Assembly: GCA_001630475.1 (NCBI GenBank)
Contig: KV419408.1
Span: forward strand, 372,001 to 436,000
DNA length: 64,000 nt
From: Sistotremastrum niveocremeum HHB9708
Taxonomy: Eukaryota; Basidiomycota; Agaricomycetes; Sistotremastrales; Sistotremastraceae
Direction of reading: 5' to 3'
The position numbers and the translations under genes were made by a program. Positions 59,356-64,000 of the stretch are shown here, piece after piece (within the stretch, counting starts at the first letter, position 1; each line of letters opens with the position of its first letter). The notes under the pieces are model-generated. The model saw only the letters and a list, made by a program, of their open reading frames with translations. It ran no database searches and had not been told where the DNA came from.

Positions 59356-60284
59356 CTATGCCCTCAAGGCAGACTGCGGTGTTGATAACGAAGCACGCGA
59401 TCCTCCTTGCGAAGGACTTGTCGCTTCACCTTCTTCGAGATCTGGGACTTTGATGCTAGAATGTGTGTCTTCTACGCCATTAGGAAACCCAGTCCGTGAA
59501 CCGGCATCAGGAACGGTGTCGATAGGTGCTTGGGTACGATTTTCATAACCAGATTTAATGCGGTTGTTGCTTGTAGACTCTCTATTATTGTGTATGTCAA
59601 ACATAGAAATCAGGTATAAAAATAGATACTCACCGAATCTCGGCAATAAGGTCATCGACTGCGTACCAGGCAACAGAGCTGTAGGAGATGGCTCTCCACC
59701 ATCCAGCCAAGTCAGGTGTCCCGATATATGCATGTGCATGGAGATGATCCGTGATAGGAATTTTAGGATCTTTGAAAGGCGAGGTTATGAATCCGATATT
59801 GAATGCCTGGTTTTTCGTGGCCAGTGGCATGTCGGGCGTAGAGGAAGTCGAACTGGATAAAGGAGATGTAGGCATAGTTGGAGTTCTGGGTATCAGAGAA
59901 CCAAGGAGTCGCTGGCCAAGCCGCTGCACCTGGATCAACAGAGGAAGATCGCTGGACGACTTCAAATCGTGAGAAACAGCGTGTCCACGCTAAAGTGCAA
60001 CATACGAGCGTATAGATGGAAGGGACGTGTAAGCTATATGATGTTAATAAATATGTCGATGCCATTAAGATGTCAGCTCACTTGAAGACTATGATGATGT
60101 GACCCTTGCTGGATACAGGGTAGCTCTTCTCCTGGTAAACGGTGAAATTGTCATCCTTCCAAAGGATCTGAGGTTTGGTTGCATTGGAAGAAGAAGGAGA
60201 TGCTAGAGGAGTCGTCGGGCTTTGTTGAGCAAATGATACAATGCCACAAAGAGGGCAGCCAGGTTTCGGGGCGAAAGTCGCCAT
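59356..60284 (-). CDS. HIT-domain protein
   Basis: Minus-strand gene with a histidine-triad motif HLHAHAYI (H-x-H-x-H) preceded by DPKIPITD, placing it in the HIT superfamily of nucleotide hydrolases and transferases. The N-terminus has CPLCGIV and then WKDDNFTVYQEKSYPVSSKG with HIIIVFK, the usual HIT beta-sheet start. A Thr/Ser/Pro-rich insert (RTPTMPTSPLSSSTSSTP) lies before the triad. The polar C-terminal extension (about 70 residues) is disordered. Introns fall near 60078 (after IVFK) and 59990, and about 59585-59635. It resembles fungal HIT proteins of unknown substrate more than aprataxin. Start ATG 60282-60284 lies inside CCATGG shared with the Trax gene. Confidence 0.75.
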
Positions 60285-61328
60285 GGTTGCTCGTTTAGAC
60301 GAGCGAGCGTCTATTTCTGAGCGCTTCATGAGTTCACTCGTCCAATCCGAAAGTCTAAAGATACGGGGCCTATTCACCGATTTCCAAGTAGAGCTCGACG
60401 AACATCATAACAGGTAGCCTCTCCTGCCATCATCCACTTGGTACCTGTGCTTTTCAATATACAGACGGGAACGCCTCATCAAAGTTTGGATGAATTCGGG
60501 CTTGCATTCATAAATCTGACGACATTTCGAGTTCAGCATAGCAGAGATGCAACCAGCATTTCAAAGAAGGTCATATTCCTGATCCATCGGGTGGCGAGTG
60601 AAAAGGACCAGAACACTGGCGCTGCAATTGGTCATGCAGCTAAACAAGGCCTGGAGAAACTCTCCGAAGTGAAGACAATCTTCTCGAAAATGCAAGGCGA
60701 TTTGTCAGGGCAAAATTTCTGGAGATACCAAAAAAATGTGTCACCCTCCGTCCAAGAATACATCGAGGCTCTTTCTTACGCGCACTACATGGCTTCCGGC
60801 AGACTTGTATCCCACTCAGAGGTCCAAATGTCACTTTGTTCCGCAGAAGGCCTCCCGGTATCAACGTCTCACTTTGATTCATTGATCAAGACTGAAGCCA
60901 CCTCAGTATTTTCCTCTGGATTATCAGAGCTATCTTCTGGGTGTTTCCGACCTCAGTGGTGAATTAATGCGTTTGGCCATTGTCTCTATCGCACAACGAG
61001 AACGGCGGAAGCAAGCGTACGATATATGTCGATTTGTTCGAAGCTGCCACGCTGGTTCGTGAATTTATCCGTGTTTATTAACATCCTTTCTTGACGGAGT
61101 TTCTATCAGACTTTGAGCGTTGGTCAGACGTTGTGCCTGAACTCGATAAGAAGCAAGATATAACGAATCAGAACCTGATCAAGATTGAAGGAGGTACTAT
61201 CATGGTTATATTGTTGTTCATCTGGTCTCAAGCCTTTCATAGCCGCCTATGCTCTTTCTATCCGCTCGTCCGAATCAGGCACTGGATTACTAGTAAGCCC
61301 TCCAGACACATCAAGCGCAATCTGCTAG
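60283..61328 (+). CDS. TSNAX: Translin-associated protein X (Trax), C3PO nuclease subunit
   Basis: Spliced product reads FTDFQVELDEHHNRRERLIK, SRDATSISKKVIFLIHRV, FWRYQKNVSPSVQEYIEALS, then YFPLDYQSYLLGVSDLSGEL with MRLAI, and DFERWSDVVPELDKKQDITN followed by QNLIKIEGAAYALSIR. This is the Trax rather than the translin pattern; the QEYIEA and GVSDLSGE acidic residues correspond to the catalytic acids of Trax in the C3PO RNase. The first in-frame ATG (60283) overlaps the start codon of the HIT gene. A second at 60328 (MSSLVQSESLKI) gives a leader closer to related proteins. Introns at about 60416-60466, 60486-60538, 60855-60902, 61030-61110 and 61197-61245. Stop TAG 61326-61328. The partner translin gene is not here. 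Confidence 0.85.
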
Positions 61329-61475
61329 TATGTACTTGTTCCTAGTGATATGAATGCAGTCATAACCCAATATATTGCGACATCCCATAATCTGTCCATA
61401 CGATGCCTACTTTGTTTCCCTTGCGTCGACCAAGATATCCGGTTTCAGTGACCGTTATAACTCCAAGTAAATTGT

Positions 61476-63247
61476 TTATTCTCGAATGGAAACCTCCAGA
61501 CCCGTTTCTTTGTGTTCTCGTTCGAGGCTGACGAGATAGGATCCATCTGATCCGTTCAGCGCTTGCACATGCGGCTCAAACTCCTGCTGTCCTAGGGCAA
61601 AAGACAGTTCACTGATTGAACTGCCGGCCTTGTGAAACAGGAAAGAGAATGTTTGGGGTGTATTCCTTAGGTCGAATGCCAGTGTTTGTTGTTTCTCGTT
61701 CAGGTCACTCAGAGGTGGATCTTGAGCCTCCATAGGTCCTGATTGGGTCCCGTCAATTTGACCGTTCACGGGGAGGTCAGGATTTGGGTGGAAACTCGAG
61801 GGTTTTCCGCCCAACGACGCGAAGAATAGCGCCAATAGCATGTTGACCAATAAAGCAAGCTGCACGGCTGGAGCAAATAGTGCATTGCTTTGAGCGTCGC
61901 TTCCTGAGTTACTCGGGTTAGCGAGCTGGGAGCTTGGCACAGCGGCTTGATTTTCCACGGATGGTGGCTGCAAGATTTTATCCACAATCGAAATATTGCT
62001 AAGAGAAGCAACCAACCATCCAGAACCAAGCTCCATCGCAGGAGTGATTATCAGGTAACCTCCGTGGGATTGCACAGTGCCCTCGAGAGGAATAGATTCG
62101 TCCAAGAAGTTCGCTGTGTGAGTATCGGGCGAGAAAACCAGCAGGCGAGAGCCTGATGGCAAGTGCGGGAAGATTAAACTGTGGGGAATGGAAATGCGAG
62201 TCTCTCCCTTCGAGGGGAAGAGAGGGAGTAAATATAGCTTCAGGATAGGAGTCCCTGGAACTGCTAGTGCGACAAAATCTGGTGACAGGGAATACAAATT
62301 TCCCAGCTGTCTCTGAAGTTCATTGGGTTCCGAAGAAGAGGCGTCCGCGAACGAGCTCGAGAGCTTTCGCAAGTGTAGGGATTCGCCGCCTGCTTCAGAA
62401 TTCAGGAGCACCTCTCCCCCAGGACCAATAGATATGCTTGCAGGCAGAGAGACGTGTAGCATGAAGGATTGGCGGAATTCAACATGAGACCGTGGCTCAA
62501 AAGTGGGTATCAGGGTGATCAGGGAAGCGGCATGAGGAGCAATGGCGCCGTCCAGGGCAAAAGCAATCACACTATGGACAGACAAGTCAGTTGACAACTT
62601 GGCATCCAATCGATTGAGAAATAATTTCACCTTTGATTGTCAATGGCCCACCCGTTCCAAGTTATCCCGGGCTCTCTGACGACCTTTGCAACTTCGGCGT
62701 CCAAAGATCCATAAGCAGAGGGCGAGCTGAAAGACTGAACGCCAGAAGAAGAATCTTTCCAACCTTCTCTTTGCTCGAGGAGAGTCGGATACCTCTGGAC
62801 GATTATTGATCCGTTGTCGTGGTCTCCAGCCTGCCACTGAATATTTCCATCAGGGTATTTCACCCGATATGTGAAGGAAAATGGACGTGACTCTGGAGTT
62901 GATACAGAGCAACGACATTGCAGTACAACTTCAGAACCAGAGTCGAGGCTATCAGCCGATGTAGATGGAGTGCCTGGAAGAGCTGAGAGCTTCAACGCTG
63001 ACGCTCCTGTACTAGCTCCTGTAATCGACTGCTCCGCTCTATGGAAAGCGTGTGCTCCCCATTCGTTTTGTTTGCCATCTCGAGACGGGACATCGCTCCA
63101 AAGCTCAAGAGCGGCACCTTTTGCAACCAAGCTCTCGTACTCCGGGTATGGCAGGACGGCGTAGAAGATAAGGTCGTACTCCGGAACGTCTTCTGGCACT
63201 CGCAGCGTCGTCGAGGTCCTCAAGCTCGGTTGAAATTCGATGCCCAT
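61476..63247 (-). CDS. Hypothetical membrane protein of fungal type
   Basis: Two or three exons; the ATG at 63247 (MGIEFQPSLRTSTTLRVPED) is the first in frame. The N-terminal third looks like a beta-rich domain (YDLIFYAVLPYPEYESLV, RPFSFTYRVKYPDGNIQW). After the intron at about 62580-62630 come VIAFALDGAIAPHAASLITL and long hydrophobic beta segments. Near the C-terminus is one membrane helix (FAPAVQLALLVNMLLALFFA). The final 120 residues are polar. The Trp- and Tyr-rich start (LELWSDV, NGWAID) recalls carbohydrate-recognition folds but gives no family match by eye. Function unknown. Confidence 0.65.
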
Positions 63248-63553
63248 AATGCAAGCTTGGGGTGACGGCGTCAAAATACATCATCTCACTAGTTATCTAG
63301 CCAGTGTGGCAGGGGCGTATCTTTCTTTCCCCTTACGCAATTATGACCCTGACTTGAGCGAGCGCCGAAAAATGGGGACCACCAAGAATAGTGACCATTT
63401 GAAAACAGAGAAACCGAGAACTCAAAGAATGTATTGCTAGAGGTACGTGTACAATGATCGTGTTTCTGTCCAGTAGCTATTTGGAAAAGATAGTATCGAA
63501 GGTTCGGAAGAGCAGTCGAGAGTAAGGAATGAGCTTCAAAATGCATCCTAAAT

Positions 63554-64000
63554 TCAGAACATTCTGTTAAATCTGAAACCACGTTTCGAGGTCGTACAAG
63601 GTCCATCATCAGTCCAGTCCCCGGCAGCTCCTATGTCAAAGTAAGTCAAAATAAATACATGAAGAAGCGCGCACACACCTCCGGGAACATCAGCTTCACT
63701 CCAATATTTCGCAGTCCAGAGGTGCCCACTAAGAAAAATCAGTTTATGGGGTGAACTCGTGCACAGGGACCTACTTGTAAGTGACTTCAGACCCTCCGGT
63801 GTATGCAACGGCACTGCTCCAGGCCGCGACCCCGGCGCAGTTCCCACCTGCGGGTGGGGTAGGAGAACTGGAAGTTGTCGTTGATTTAGAGGTCGTGGTT
63901 GTACTAGTCGTCTTGCTCGTCGTCGTCGTCGTAGAGTGGGTGGTAGACGTAGTGGTCGTGCTGTGGGTGGTGGTCGTAGAAGTAGTCGTAGAAGTAGGAG
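63554..64000 (-). CDS. CBM5/12 chitin-binding C-terminus, probably of a chitinase (5' end outside window)
   Basis: Minus-strand 3' end. A Thr/Ser linker (repeated TTTST, 63870-64000) leads into a carbohydrate-binding module: GGNCAGVAAWSSAVAYTGG, SEVTYNGHLWTAKYWSEADV, then PGGAAGDWTDDGPC. This AWSS-AYTGG-HLWTAKYWSE-WTDDGPC pattern is CBM5/12, which binds chitin. In basidiomycetes it is usually fused by such a linker to a GH18 chitinase; the catalytic part is off the right edge, so the enzyme class is inference. Introns of 46-48 bases at about 63730-63775 and 63634-63681. It ends FRFNRMF with TGA at 63554-63556. Confidence 0.82.
   Translation of the reverse strand, partial: LLLLRLLLRPPPTARPLRLPPTLRRRRRARRLVQPRPLNQRQLPVLLPHPQVGTAPGSRPGAVPLHTPEGLKSLTSRSLCTSSPHKLIFLSGHLWTAKYWSEADVPGGVCALLHVFILTYFDIGAAGDWTDDGPCTTSKRGFRFNRMF

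Overview
The window is nuclear DNA of a filamentous basidiomycete, most likely an Agaricomycete. Genes are packed on both strands and cut by many short GT-AG introns of about 45-75 bases, with spacers usually under 500 bases. The set is typically fungal: Skt5 with a CaaX box, Hog1 MAP kinase, recyclin, Exo84, Blm10, Sua5, a chitin-binding CBM5/12 tail, and a DNMT1-type cytosine methyltransferase with RFTS and BAH domains. I saw no tRNA, rRNA, CRISPR or viral element. Exon joins were made by hand from splice signals and reading frame, so gene limits are firmer than every internal junction.

Layout. 0-5.6 kb: 3' part of a USP12/46-class deubiquitinase, an F-box protein and an inositol monophosphatase. 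5.6-14.6 kb: a run of plus-strand housekeeping genes, namely THO subunit Hpr1/THOC1, a DUF1992 (DNAJC28-like) protein, the biotin-bearing subunit of methylcrotonyl-CoA carboxylase and Sua5. 14.6-24 kb: Exo84 (minus), UDP-glucose 4-epimerase, a Ser/Thr-rich single-pass membrane protein and Hog1. 24.2-33.8 kb: Skt5 and DNMT1 are divergent, and DNMT1 converges on a Crb2/53BP1-type checkpoint mediator. 34-41 kb: a DUF3445 heme-oxygenase-like protein, recyclin-1, a Dph4 J-protein and an orphan. 41-44 kb: poorly conserved ground with an orphan multi-pass membrane protein and a 265 bp MITE. 44-51 kb: a BTG/Tob protein, ribosomal protein eS27, biotin synthase, a Rex4-like exonuclease that has lost its catalytic motif, and an Rxt2-like Rpd3L subunit. 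51-59.2 kb: the large proteasome activator Blm10. 59.3-64 kb: a HIT protein and Trax (TSNAX) starting head to head, an orphan membrane protein, and the C-terminus of a CBM5/12 protein, probably a chitinase, running off the right edge.

The most striking signal is a roughly 4.2 kb block (about 26.7-30.95 kb) nearly empty of CpG, lying over the body of the DNA methyltransferase gene and the last exons of the convergent checkpoint gene. CpG content is normal on both sides and over the shared promoter. This looks like the scar of long-lasting cytosine methylation placed on the gene that encodes the methyltransferase. Other points of note: a tandem TQLD array in the checkpoint mediator that joins a PIKK site with an FHA-binding consensus; two divergent genes whose start codons overlap in one CCATGG; an 8-base last exon that completes the HbYX tail of Blm10; and a J-protein gene with no visible ATG.

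Most genes here are single housekeeping functions rather than one pathway. Loose links are RNA and translation upkeep (THO, Sua5, Dph4, eS27, Rex4-like, Trax), trafficking and cell wall (Exo84, recyclin, Skt5, CBM5/12), and biotin (Bio2 makes the cofactor used by the carboxylase).
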